A DNA stretch of 48,207 nucleotides, taken from Rhodoferax sp. GTDB lineage: Bacteria; Pseudomonadota; Gammaproteobacteria; Burkholderiales; Burkholderiaceae_C. The DNA is taken from the NCBI RefSeq assembly GCF_028715765.1, contig NZ_JAQURE010000013.1:1-48207 (forward strand). The letters run 5' to 3'. Shown here one piece after another: positions 33,752 to 41,805 of the stretch. Under the pieces are notes generated by a model that was given only the letters and a program-made list of their open reading frames with translations, did no database searches and was not told where the DNA came from. How positions within the stretch are numbered: the stretch's first letter is position 1; each line of letters begins with the position of its first letter. The position numbers were made by a program, and so were the translations under genes.

Positions 33752-34549
33752 ATGTCCTACATTCTTGATGCCCTCCAACGCGCCCAGGCGCAACGTGCGC
33801 GCGCCAGCGTGCCCGGCTTGGCCAGCCAACCCTTGCCCGGCATCAGCGCCGCCCCGTTGGTCACTGCACCACGCGCACCGGGTTGGCTGGTGCTGGGGGT
33901 GGCGCTGATGGCGGTCGCAGCGGGCTTGGGCTGGTGGGGCTGGCGCAGCCTGGCTGCCACCAACGTGCCAGCGCACATGGACACCGTGGCCACCGCTCCC
34001 ACCGTGGCTGCAAGCACAGCCACGACACCAGCGGCGGCCAACCCGCAGCCCCGCCCTGCGGCTGCCCCAGCACCAGCGGTAGCCGAACCCGCACCAGCGC
34101 CACAACCTAGCGCCACGGTAAAAGCACCCAAACCCACGCCTGCACCCACAGCAAAAGCAACTGCACTAGCACCCACACCAGCAGCTGCGTCTGCGCCCAC
34201 GGCTAAAACCAAGGCTGAAACCACAGCAAAACCCACAACCAAAGCAAAGCCCACCAACCAGACCGCTGACAAAACCGCTGGCACAGCCGCAGACGCCAGC
34301 CCCAAGGCCGCAGCACCTGCAGCCGTGCCCGCGCTCGCCGCCCTGCCGGAACAAGTGCGCCGTCAGATCCCCCCACTCACCATCACCGGCAGCGTGTACT
34401 CGGCCACGCCCAGCCAGCGCTTGCTGCTGGTCAACAACCTGGTGCTGCCGCAAGGCAGCCCCGTGGCGCAAGGCTTGACGCTGGAAGAAATCCGCCCCAA
34501 CGCCTCGGTGTTCAATTACCAGGGCACCCGCTTCAGCGTGCCACATTGA
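33752..34549 (+). CDS. gspB: GspB/ExeB-like type II secretion assembly protein
   Basis: A 265-residue protein. It starts MSYILDALQRAQAQRARA, the standard GspB opening, then a transmembrane helix (about 44-66), a long Ala/Pro/Thr/Lys-rich periplasmic linker (about 80-190) and the conserved GspB C-terminal domain (PPLTITGSVYSATPSQRLLL, then LEEIRPNASVFNYQGTRFSV). It lies 12 bp after gspA. The pair is thought to anchor and locate the secretin GspD. The linker is low-complexity. Confidence 0.92.
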   Translation: MSYILDALQRAQAQRARASVPGLASQPLPGISAAPLVTAPRAPGWLVLGVALMAVAAGLGWWGWRSLAATNVPAHMDTVATAPTVAASTATTPAAANPQPRPAAAPAPAVAEPAPAPQPSATVKAPKPTPAPTAKATALAPTPAAASAPTAKTKAETTAKPTTKAKPTNQTADKTAGTAADASPKAAAPAAVPALAALPEQVRRQIPPLTITGSVYSATPSQRLLLVNNLVLPQGSPVAQGLTLEEIRPNASVFNYQGTRFSVPH

Positions 34550-34554
34550 TATTT

Positions 34555-34612
34555 AATTGATAGCTACTTATGCTTTATTCATAAGCTCTAGAGCATGTTT
34601 TTTCATATAAAT
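34555..34612 (+). repeat. Dispersed repeat copy R10
   Basis: ATAGCTACTTATGC at 34560-34573, TTCATAAGCTCTAGAGC, then a T-rich tail. It fills the gap between gspB and the TauE-type gene. Confidence 0.88.
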
Positions 34613-34653
34613 TCAGCCGCCAATCACGGCAAAATCCAAGTCACAATCGCCCC

Positions 34654-35430
34654 ATGCCTGATGTTTTAGCCTCCTCAATGCTGCTGTTTGCGGCTGCCTT
34701 TGCCGCCGGGGTGCTCAACGCCATTGCCGGTGGCGGCAGTTTTTTGACCCTGCCCGCGCTGATCTTCACCGGCGTGCCGCCGATCATGGCCAACGCCACC
34801 AGTGCCTTGGCGGTCAGCCCGGGGTACCTGGGCAGCACGCTGGGCTTCAAGCCCGAGCTGCGTGCCTTGCCGCCCCGGCGCCTCAAGCGTGAAATGGCCA
34901 TTGCCGCGCTGGGCGGCGTGGCCGGAGCGCTGCTGCTGCTGGTGACACCGGCACAGGTGTTCACCGGCATCGTGCCCTGGCTACTGCTGTTTGCCACCGC
35001 GCTGTTTGCTGCCGGCCCCTACATTGCCCAACGTGCAGCCCGCATGGCACCCGGCGACGCCCAGCTGGCACGCTGGCGCGAGCCGGGGCTGCTGTTGACT
35101 TGCATTTACGGCGGCTATTTCAACGGCGGCTTGGGCATTTTGCTGATGGCGCTCTACAGTGCCACGGGCGAGCGCCACATACACCGCGCCAATGCGCTGA
35201 AAAACCTCAACTCGCTGGTGCTCTCATGGCTCTCCGTGGCGGCGTTTGTGCTGGCCGGTGCCATTGCCTGGCGCCCCGGTGTACTGATGATGCTGGCGGC
35301 CACGGCCGGCGGCTTTTATGGCGCCCGCTGGTCCAAGCGGCTGCCGGTGCAGTGGGTGCGCTGGGGTGTGATCGCCACCGGGCTGGTGATGAGCGCGGTG
35401 TTTTTTGCACGGCAAGGGCATGGCCATTGA
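34654..35430 (+). CDS. TauE/SafE family permease
   Basis: A 258-residue membrane protein with about eight helices. The N-terminal GVLNAIAGGGSFLTLPAL and, later, GGYFNGGLGILLMAL are the two inverted signature segments of the TauE/SafE (DUF81) family, which exports sulfite, sulfoacetate or similar anions. No sulfur-metabolism genes are nearby, so the substrate is open. The stop codon lies within the first copy of a 16-bp tandem duplication. Confidence 0.92.
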   Translation: MPDVLASSMLLFAAAFAAGVLNAIAGGGSFLTLPALIFTGVPPIMANATSALAVSPGYLGSTLGFKPELRALPPRRLKREMAIAALGGVAGALLLLVTPAQVFTGIVPWLLLFATALFAAGPYIAQRAARMAPGDAQLARWREPGLLLTCIYGGYFNGGLGILLMALYSATGERHIHRANALKNLNSLVLSWLSVAAFVLAGAIAWRPGVLMMLAATAGGFYGARWSKRLPVQWVRWGVIATGLVMSAVFFARQGHGH

Positions 35431-35449
35431 GAAGCATGGCCATTGAGAA
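35418..35449 (+). repeat. 16-bp perfect tandem duplication
   Basis: GCATGGCCATTGAGAA occurs twice in direct tandem (35418-35433 and 35434-35449). The first copy contains the TGA stop of the TauE-type gene and the second lies in the leader of the hemerythrin gene, so it looks like a recent slippage duplication. Confidence 0.9.
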
Positions 35450-35464
35450 AAATGAAAGCACCAC

Positions 35465-38185
35465 ATGTTTGAAATCTTCCCCTGGAACAGCAACCTCGAA
35501 ACCGGCATCGACCTGATTGACGAGCAGCACCGCAAGCTGGTGGCGCTGATCAACCGGCTGGCGCAGCAACATGTGCAAGGCGCCACGCAGACCGAGGTTT
35601 ACGCCATCTTGACCGAACTGGCCGACTACGCGCACTACCATTTTGAGACCGAAGAAGGCATTTGGCAGACCGGCCTGGACGGTGACAGCTGGTTGATCAA
35701 ACACAAGGTCACGCACCAGCATTTCTTTACCCACATTCAAACGCTGCAGTCTGGCCAGCGGCCGTTTCAAGCCGTGCTAGACGACCTGTTTTCCTACCTG
35801 ATCCGCTGGCTGGCCTACCATATTTTGGACAACGACAAGCGCATGTCGCTGGCGCTCAAAGCCATTGGTGAAGGCGCTACGGTGGCACAGGCGCACGCCC
35901 AGGCCGATGCCCACATGCAGGGTGCCACCGCCACCCTGATCCAGACCGTGCTGGGCATGTACCAAACCCTGTCGTCGCAAGCGCTGATCTTGATGCACGA
36001 AAAGCTGGCACGCCAGCGCGCCGAGCAGGCGCTGCAAGAAGCCCAGGCACGCTGGCACCAGCTGCTAGCGCACGCCACAGATGGCCAGCCCGGTGGCTCG
36101 CAGTTTGAGAAGACCCTGAGCAAAATCATCGACGCCCTGCCCGCCGGCCTGGCCGTGATTGACCCCGTGAGCCAGAACTTTGCCTTTGTCAACCCCTGGT
36201 TTTGCCAAATGCTGGGCTACAGCCGCGACCAACTGCTGGCCATGGGCCCCAAAGACATTCACCCGCCACAGCACCTGGGCATGCTGCTGGCAGACCTGCA
36301 AGGCATTGACCACACACATTGCCACCCGGCGCACATCCTGCCGGTGAACTGCCACGGTGGGCGCAGCTTTTTGGCTCAGGTGGAGTGCGCGGCCATTGAG
36401 CTTGATGGCAACCTCAGTGCCTTGACCATCTTCACTGATGTGAGCGAGCGCGAAGCCGCCCGTGCCGCCCTGGAAGGTGAACGCCTGCGGCTGCAAAACA
36501 CCATGGACGCGGTGCAAGCGGGCACCTGGGAGCTGGACCTGGCAGCGGCCCAAGTGCGTTATGACGACCGTTTTGCCCACATACTGGGGTTTGACGCACG
36601 CGGCACCATGACCGGCGCATACGCCATGTACCAAAGCTGGATACACCCAGACGACCGCGCCGCCCAGCAGCAGCTGATGCAGCGCCACTTGCAGGGGCAG
36701 ACGCCCAGTTTCAATGCCGAGCTGCGTCTGCGCCACAAAGACGGCCATTGGGTCTGGTGCCACACCCTGGGGCGCATCGTGCAGCGCGACGCCGCCCAGC
36801 AGCCACTGCGCGTGGCCGGCATCAGCATTGACATCAGCGCGCAAAAAACCCACCGCGAGCAAATTGAGCACCTGTCGCACCACGATGCCCTCACCGGCTT
36901 GCCCAACCGCAAGCTGTTTGTGAGCCAGCTCACGCAAGCCATGCAAGTCATTGGCGCGGCGCACCAACAGCTGGCGGTGTGCTACCTGGACCTGGACGGC
37001 TTGAGCGCCATCAATGACCAGCATGGCCGCGAGGTGGGTAACCAGGTGCTGCTGCACATCAGCCAGCAACTGCTGGGGTTGGGTGCGCCGGTGGCGCAGG
37101 TGGCGCACATTGGCGGCGACGAATTTGCCCTGGTGCTGGCGCCACTGCTGCAACCGCGCGCCTTTGAAGCGCCGGTCAAAGCCCTGCTGGCAGCCGTGTC
37201 AAGCCGCCTGAAGCTACCCAATGTGCAGCTGCATGTGACTGCCAGCGTGGGGCTAACGCTGTTTCCGCAGTCAGAAAAAATGGATGCCGAGCAGCTGTTG
37301 CGCCAAGCCGACCAAGCCATGTACCTGGCCAAACTGGCAGGCAAAAACCGCTTTCACCTGTTTGACCCGATCAACGACGAGAGCACACGCGCCCAATTTT
37401 TACGTCTCGACGAGATTCGCCGTGGCCTGCTGAACCAGGAATTTGTACTGCATTACCAGCCCAAAGTGAACTTGACCAGCGGCGAAGTCATTGGCTTTGA
37501 GGCGCTGATTCGCTGGCAGCACCCCAGCCGCGGCTTGCTGCTGCCCGGGCAGTTCATTCCTGCGCTGGATCAGCAACCGATGGCCATCACCCTGGGCAAC
37601 TGGGTCATCGTCACCGCCTTGGCGCAGCTGGCGCGCTGGAACGCCGCCGGGCTGCACACCATGGTGAGCGTCAACATTGACAGCCAGCAGCTGCACGACC
37701 CCGACTTTGCCGACCGCCTGCAGCGCCAGCTGGGCGCCGCCGCCACGGTGGCGCCACAGCAGCTGGAGCTGGAGATTTTGGAAACCGGTGCCATGGAAAA
37801 CATGGCGCATGTGTCAGCCTTGGTGCAGCAGTTGCAGCGCTTGGGCTTTGAATGCGCGCTGGACGACTTTGGCACCGGCTTCTCATCGCTCACGTTTTTG
37901 AAGCAGTTGCCGGCGCGCACCATCAAAATTGACCAGAGCTTTGTGCGCGGCATGTTGGACGACCCGCAGCACGCGGCCATTGTCAACAGCGTGCTGGACT
38001 TGGCACGCAACTTTGACCGCCGCGCCTTGGCCGAAGGTGTGGAAACCCAGGCGCATGGCTGCGCCCTGATTGCTGCGGGCTGTCCGTTTGGCCAAGGCTT
38101 CGCCATTGCCCATGCCATGCCCGCTGAAGAAGTGCCGCACTGGCTGACCCAGTGGCACGCCCCCGACTGCTGGACTGTTAGCTAG
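35465..38185 (+). CDS. Bacteriohemerythrin-PAS-GGDEF-EAL protein
   Basis: 906 residues, apparently soluble. An N-terminal hemerythrin domain carries the full di-iron set: His22, His59, Glu63, His80, His84, His119 and Asp124, so it should bind O2. A short coiled coil and two PAS domains (about 215-470) follow. The GGDEF motif is present (IGGDEF, about residue 550), but the usual INDxxGHxxGD reads [11 protein letters not shown] and no RxxD I-site is seen, so cyclase activity is doubtful. EAL is intact ([34 protein letters not shown]). Likely an oxygen-tuned c-di-GMP phosphodiesterase. Confidence 0.93.
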   Translation: MFEIFPWNSNLETGIDLIDEQHRKLVALINRLAQQHVQGATQTEVYAILTELADYAHYHFETEEGIWQTGLDGDSWLIKHKVTHQHFFTHIQTLQSGQRPFQAVLDDLFSYLIRWLAYHILDNDKRMSLALKAIGEGATVAQAHAQADAHMQGATATLIQTVLGMYQTLSSQALILMHEKLARQRAEQALQEAQARWHQLLAHATDGQPGGSQFEKTLSKIIDALPAGLAVIDPVSQNFAFVNPWFCQMLGYSRDQLLAMGPKDIHPPQHLGMLLADLQGIDHTHCHPAHILPVNCHGGRSFLAQVECAAIELDGNLSALTIFTDVSEREAARAALEGERLRLQNTMDAVQAGTWELDLAAAQVRYDDRFAHILGFDARGTMTGAYAMYQSWIHPDDRAAQQQLMQRHLQGQTPSFNAELRLRHKDGHWVWCHTLGRIVQRDAAQQPLRVAGISIDISAQKTHREQIEHLSHHDALTGLPNRKLFVSQLTQAMQVIGAAHQQLAVCYLDLDGLSAINDQHGREVGNQVLLHISQQLLGLGAPVAQVAHIGGDEFALVLAPLLQPRAFEAPVKALLAAVSSRLKLPNVQLHVTASVGLTLFPQSEKMDAEQLLRQADQAMYLAKLAGKNRFHLFDPINDESTRAQFLRLDEIRRGLLNQEFVLHYQPKVNLTSGEVIGFEALIRWQHPSRGLLLPGQFIPALDQQPMAITLGNWVIVTALAQLARWNAAGLHTMVSVNIDSQQLHDPDFADRLQRQLGAAATVAPQQLELEILETGAMENMAHVSALVQQLQRLGFECALDDFGTGFSSLTFLKQLPARTIKIDQSFVRGMLDDPQHAAIVNSVLDLARNFDRRALAEGVETQAHGCALIAAGCPFGQGFAIAHAMPAEEVPHWLTQWHAPDCWTVS

Positions 38186-38289
38186 CGCACAGACTTTGCG
38201 GCTTTCGGCACGTAAGCTGCAGTGCCTGTGCTGGGCGTTGCTGTGTTGGCAGCGCTGGTTGCCGGGTGCCTGTTTCAAGGATGGTTGCC

Positions 38290-38454
38290 ATGCTGCATTA
38301 CGCTGTTGTCTTTTTTGTCATTGCCCTGGTGGCTGCGCTGTTTGGGTTTGGCGGCATAGCCGCGGGCGCGGTCAGCATTGCCAAAACACTGTTTTTTGTG
38401 TTCATTGTGTTGGCTGTGCTCAGCTTGTTGTTGGGCTTCCTCAAAGGCCGCTGA
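38290..38454 (+). CDS. DUF1328 small membrane protein
   Basis: A 54-residue protein made of two hydrophobic helices ([20 protein letters not shown] and a second ending LLLGFLKGR), the DUF1328/YtjA family, often stress-induced. The ATG at 38290 has AAGGA eight bases upstream and gives the family's usual 54 residues; an ATG at 38281 would add three. Function unknown. Confidence 0.88.
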   Translation: MLHYAVVFFVIALVAALFGFGGIAAGAVSIAKTLFFVFIVLAVLSLLLGFLKGR

Positions 38455-38467
38455 GCGTTCGGATCAC

Positions 38468-38821
38468 ATGACTGCCACCGAACAATTAAGCGCCTCGCGC
38501 GAAAAAATCCGACTGGCGCTGGCACCCGTGGGTGCCTCAGCCGGTGCGCCCCATCAGCCACGCCATGAGCCCTCTGCAGCGGGCGCAAGCGCACCGCTGC
38601 TGCTGGGGCTGGCGGGGTCTGTGCTGTGGCAGGCATCTACCACACTGTTGGCGCCACTGGCGCAGCGTCACCCCTACCGTTTGGTGGCTGCTGCGGCGGC
38701 ACTGGGCGCTGGGCTGGTGGTGGTGCGGCCGTGGCGCTGGAGCGGCGCCGCTCTTTGGTGGGCTGCCACCCGGCCGCAGCTGCTGGCGGCCGCCATGGCA
38801 CACCTGGCACCGCCCCGGTGA
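38468..38821 (+). CDS. Small membrane protein of unknown function
   Basis: A 118-residue protein: a hydrophilic start MTATEQLSASREKIRLAL, then two hydrophobic segments (about 44-62 and 72-90) and a third weaker one. It lies 13 bp after DUF1328, and its stop overlaps a possible GTG start of the AI-2E-family permease (GTGA at 38818-38821). I do not recognise a named family; small proteins of this kind often accompany DUF1328 or YqjD-type stress proteins. Confidence 0.65.
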   Translation: MTATEQLSASREKIRLALAPVGASAGAPHQPRHEPSAAGASAPLLLGLAGSVLWQASTTLLAPLAQRHPYRLVAAAAALGAGLVVVRPWRWSGAALWWAATRPQLLAAAMAHLAPPR

Positions 38822-38835
38822 CGGTGACCCAAGTG

Positions 38836-39903
38836 ATGCCCCCACCTGCCCCACCCACGCCGCGGGAAAACCGCGCCCTGCCCGTGCTGATGCTGGCGGC
38901 ATCGCTTGGGCTGGGTGCCATCTTGCTGCCATTTTTTGGTGCCATTTTGTGGGCGGCCATCATTGCGCTGCTGTTTACCCCGCTGTACCGCTGGCTGCTG
39001 CCGCGCGTCAGCCACCGCAGCAATCTTGCAGCGGGGCTCACGCTGCTGTTGGTGCTGGTGCTGTTGGTGCTGCCCCTGGCTTTGTTGGCCGCAGCGCTGG
39101 CGCAAGAAGCGCTGGGTGTGGTGCAGATGATGGAGAGCGGCGAGCTCAAACCGGCGGTGTATTTCCGCAAACTGTTTGACGCCCTGCCGAACTGGATCAC
39201 CGCGGTGCTGGATCGGTTTGGGCTGGTGAGCTTCAACACCTTGCAGCGCCGCCTGACGGCCGCACTCACGCAGGGCACGCAATACATTGCCGGCCAGACC
39301 TTGATCATGGGGCAAAGCACTTTTGAGTTTGTGGCCAGTGTGTTCATCACCGTGTATTTGGCGTTTTTTCTGATCCGCGACGGCAACGCGGTGTTGCGCT
39401 CGCTGTGGCAAGCAGTGCCTTTGGCCACGCACCACAAGCAAGTGCTGCTGGAGAAATTTGTCACGGTGATTCGTGCCACGGTCAAAGGCAACCTGTTGGT
39501 GGCAGCCATTCAGGGGGCTTTGGGTGGCCTTGGGTTTTGGTATTTGGGCGTCAGTGGGGCGGTGATCTGGGCAGTGCTGATGGCATTTTTGTCGTTGCTG
39601 CCGGCCATTGGCGCAGGCTTGGTGTGGGTGCCAGTGGCGGCCTACTTTTTTCTGCTGGAAGAGTTTGGCAAAGCGCTCGGACTCACGGCTTATGGGGTGC
39701 TGGTGATTGGCTTGGTAGACAACTTGCTGCGTCCCATTTTGGTAGGCAAAGACACTCGCATGCCAGACTATGTGGTGATGATCACCACGCTGGGTGGCAT
39801 GGCGGTGTTTGGCATCAATGGCTTTGTGCTCGGGCCAGTGATTGCGGCCATGTTCATGGCGGTGTGGCACATCCACCTCATCACCCGCAACCCGCTGGCG
39901 TGA
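38836..39903 (+). CDS. AI-2E family transporter
   Basis: A 355-residue permease of the AI-2E (UPF0118/PerM-like) family with about eight helices, including FFGAILWAAIIALLFTPLY near the start, SVFITVYLAFFLIRDG and IGLVDNLLRPILVG with GGMAVFGINGFVLGPVI near the end. Members export diverse small molecules or exchange ions; autoinducer transport is shown for few. A GTG at 38818 overlapping the previous stop is a credible alternative start. Confidence 0.9.
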   Translation: MPPPAPPTPRENRALPVLMLAASLGLGAILLPFFGAILWAAIIALLFTPLYRWLLPRVSHRSNLAAGLTLLLVLVLLVLPLALLAAALAQEALGVVQMMESGELKPAVYFRKLFDALPNWITAVLDRFGLVSFNTLQRRLTAALTQGTQYIAGQTLIMGQSTFEFVASVFITVYLAFFLIRDGNAVLRSLWQAVPLATHHKQVLLEKFVTVIRATVKGNLLVAAIQGALGGLGFWYLGVSGAVIWAVLMAFLSLLPAIGAGLVWVPVAAYFFLLEEFGKALGLTAYGVLVIGLVDNLLRPILVGKDTRMPDYVVMITTLGGMAVFGINGFVLGPVIAAMFMAVWHIHLITRNPLA

Positions 39904-39961
39904 GCGCACCGTTTGCGTCCTATGTGCAGTAGCGCACAGACCACGCCCGCCGAAGGTTTTA

Positions 39962-39998
39962 CAAACGCAGACATCAAAAGTCATTTTGCGTTTGATGT
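39962..39998. promoter_or_regulatory. Overlapping inverted repeats upstream of the DUF4398 gene
   Basis: ACATCAAA (39971-39978) pairs with TTTGATGT (39991-39998), and CAAACGC (39962-39968) with GCGTTTG (39988-39994). The two foldings are mutually exclusive. The gene starts 21 bp downstream. Possible operator or RNA switch; function unknown. Confidence 0.4.
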
Positions 39999-40019
39999 GA
40001 TCTTTACCAGAGGCAAGTC

Positions 40020-40397
40020 ATGAAGAAAGTTTTAAAACCCTGGGTTTGGGCAGTATGCACAGCGGCACTGGTGCTGGCCAGCGGCTGCACCAGCCTCAAA
40101 ACCCCTGCCACGGCAGATGTGGCGGTCTCCAAAGCCGCCGTGGACAACGCTGCCCGTGCCGATGGCGCAGAGTTTGCGCCGGTTGAAATGGCCGCTGCTC
40201 GCAGCAAATTGGCGCTGGCCAACCAGGCCATGGCTGGCAAAAATTACAAGCAAGCCATGGACCTGGCCGCCCAAGCCCAGGCCGATGCCAAACTGGCGCA
40301 AAGCATGGCCAACTCAGCCAAAGCGCAAGCTGCTGCAGATGCGCTGCAAGACGACATCCGGGTGCTGCGCGAAGAACTTGAACGCAACAACCATTGA
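40020..40397 (+). CDS. DUF4398 lipoprotein
   Basis: A 125-residue protein. The signal with lipobox LVLASGCTS predicts a lipoprotein; the remainder is a helical DUF4398 domain with Ala-rich repeats (AAARSKLALANQAMAGKNYK) and a charged coiled-coil end. AGAGG lies 8 bp before ATG. It pairs with the next gene, whose N-terminal half carries a related domain. Probably a periplasmic envelope-stress or structural factor. Confidence 0.9.
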   Translation: MKKVLKPWVWAVCTAALVLASGCTSLKTPATADVAVSKAAVDNAARADGAEFAPVEMAAARSKLALANQAMAGKNYKQAMDLAAQAQADAKLAQSMANSAKAQAAADALQDDIRVLREELERNNH

Positions 40398-40431
40398 GCC
40401 AACCCTTATTCCATTTTTTTAGATTGCCCCC

Positions 40432-41364
40432 ATGAAACACATTCACACCACCCCAGTGCTGTTGGCCATTGCCGTCTTGCTGGGTGCCTGCAGCAGCTTG
40501 CCCACCAGCACCACGCTGCTTGACCAAACGCGCAGCGACTACCAACAAGCGCAGAACGACCCCACTGTGTCGCGCTACGCCGCGCTGGAACTGAGTCAAG
40601 CGGGTGCGGCGCTGAGCCAGGCCAACCAAGTGGCCCAAGACAACGGCAGCGCCGCCAACATTGACAAACTGGCCTACCTGGCCAAGCAAAAAATTGCGCT
40701 CACGCAAGAGGTCGCCAAGCGCAAGGCCGCGGAGTCTGACGTGGCAGAAGCAGGCCGGGTTCGTGACCAAATACGGCTGGATCAGCGCACCAATGAAGCC
40801 AACGCCGCCCACCTGAGTGCAGAGCGCGCCAAGCAAACCGCCGCAGTGGCTCAAAGCAACGCCGCACAAGCTCAGCGCGAAACCGATATGGCTCAAGCCG
40901 ATGCCGCCCTGGCTCAGCGCCAAGTGCAAGAGGCCAATGTCCGGGCAGCGCAACTGCAAGCTCAATTGAATGATCTGGCAGCACAAAAAACCGCCCGTGG
41001 CATCATCATCACCCTGGGCGATGTGATGTTTGGTACCGACCTGGCTCGGCTTAATGCACAGGGCATTCGCAGCGCGCAAAAACTGGCAGATGTGCTGCAG
41101 CAAAACCCGCAACGCAATGTGCTGGTAGAAGGCTTTACCGACAGCACTGGCACCGCCGAACACAACCAAGCCTTGTCAGAGCGGCGCGCCCAAGCGGTGC
41201 AAAGTGCCCTGCAAGACCTGGGCATTGCCCCCAACCGCATTGCCATGCGTGGCTACGGCGAGTCCCACCCGGTGGCCGCCAACGACAGCGCGGCACACCG
41301 GCAATTGAACCGGCGCGTGGAAATTATTTTGTCGGACGATACCGGCAAACTGTTGGCACGCTGA
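40432..41364 (+). CDS. OmpA-family peptidoglycan-associated lipoprotein with DUF4398-like domain
   Basis: A 310-residue protein. The lipobox LLGACSS is near residue 20. An Ala/Gln-rich helical domain (about 30-185, with coiled-coil repeats) follows, then an OmpA C-terminal domain (about 190-305; GDVMFGTDLARL, VEGFTDSTGTAEHNQALSERRA, RGYGESHPVA, NRRVEI). It should bridge the outer membrane and peptidoglycan. It follows the DUF4398 gene by 34 bp. Confidence 0.93.
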   Translation: MKHIHTTPVLLAIAVLLGACSSLPTSTTLLDQTRSDYQQAQNDPTVSRYAALELSQAGAALSQANQVAQDNGSAANIDKLAYLAKQKIALTQEVAKRKAAESDVAEAGRVRDQIRLDQRTNEANAAHLSAERAKQTAAVAQSNAAQAQRETDMAQADAALAQRQVQEANVRAAQLQAQLNDLAAQKTARGIIITLGDVMFGTDLARLNAQGIRSAQKLADVLQQNPQRNVLVEGFTDSTGTAEHNQALSERRAQAVQSALQDLGIAPNRIAMRGYGESHPVAANDSAAHRQLNRRVEIILSDDTGKLLAR

Positions 41365-41420
41365 TGACCCAACCCGTTCGCACACACCCTGACACTTTTT
41401 TAAAACCTGGAGTATTCACC

Positions 41421-41711
41421 ATGACCACCACCCCTCACCACAGCTACATCGATGCCATGAAAACACAGCTGGACGACCTCAACGTCAAGCTCAATGCCAT
41501 TGAAATCAAAGCCGAAGAGGCCAAAGGCGATGCGCGCGCCGCTTACCTTGAAGAAATGCGCAAACTGCGCCACCAGTCCAAGCTGGCGGTGGCCAAGTTT
41601 GAAGAGATCAAACTCGCTGGCGAAGACACCTGGGACAGCATGGTGGCAGAAATGGACAAAGTGCGTGATGCCTTTAGCCATTCATTCAAATACTTCAAGT
41701 CACAGCTCTGA
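41421..41711 (+). CDS. Small coiled-coil protein
   Basis: A 96-residue, highly charged helical protein (KTQLDDLNVKLNAIEIKAEE, AAYLEEMRKLRHQSK, DTWDSMVAEMDKVRDAF), with no signal peptide or membrane segment. ATG 41421 has GGAG nine bases upstream; the open frame upstream has no ribosome-binding site. Small coiled-coil proteins of this kind occur near OmpA/BON stress genes in Burkholderiales. Function unknown. Confidence 0.8.
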   Translation: MTTTPHHSYIDAMKTQLDDLNVKLNAIEIKAEEAKGDARAAYLEEMRKLRHQSKLAVAKFEEIKLAGEDTWDSMVAEMDKVRDAFSHSFKYFKSQL

Positions 41712-41805
41712 TGGGCTGATTAGGCGTATAAAGCCTATTGCATCAGTTCTTACTGCGGGATTTTCCGTTTGCCCTGAGCCACTTTGACGGAAATTGCCCA
41801 AGCCC

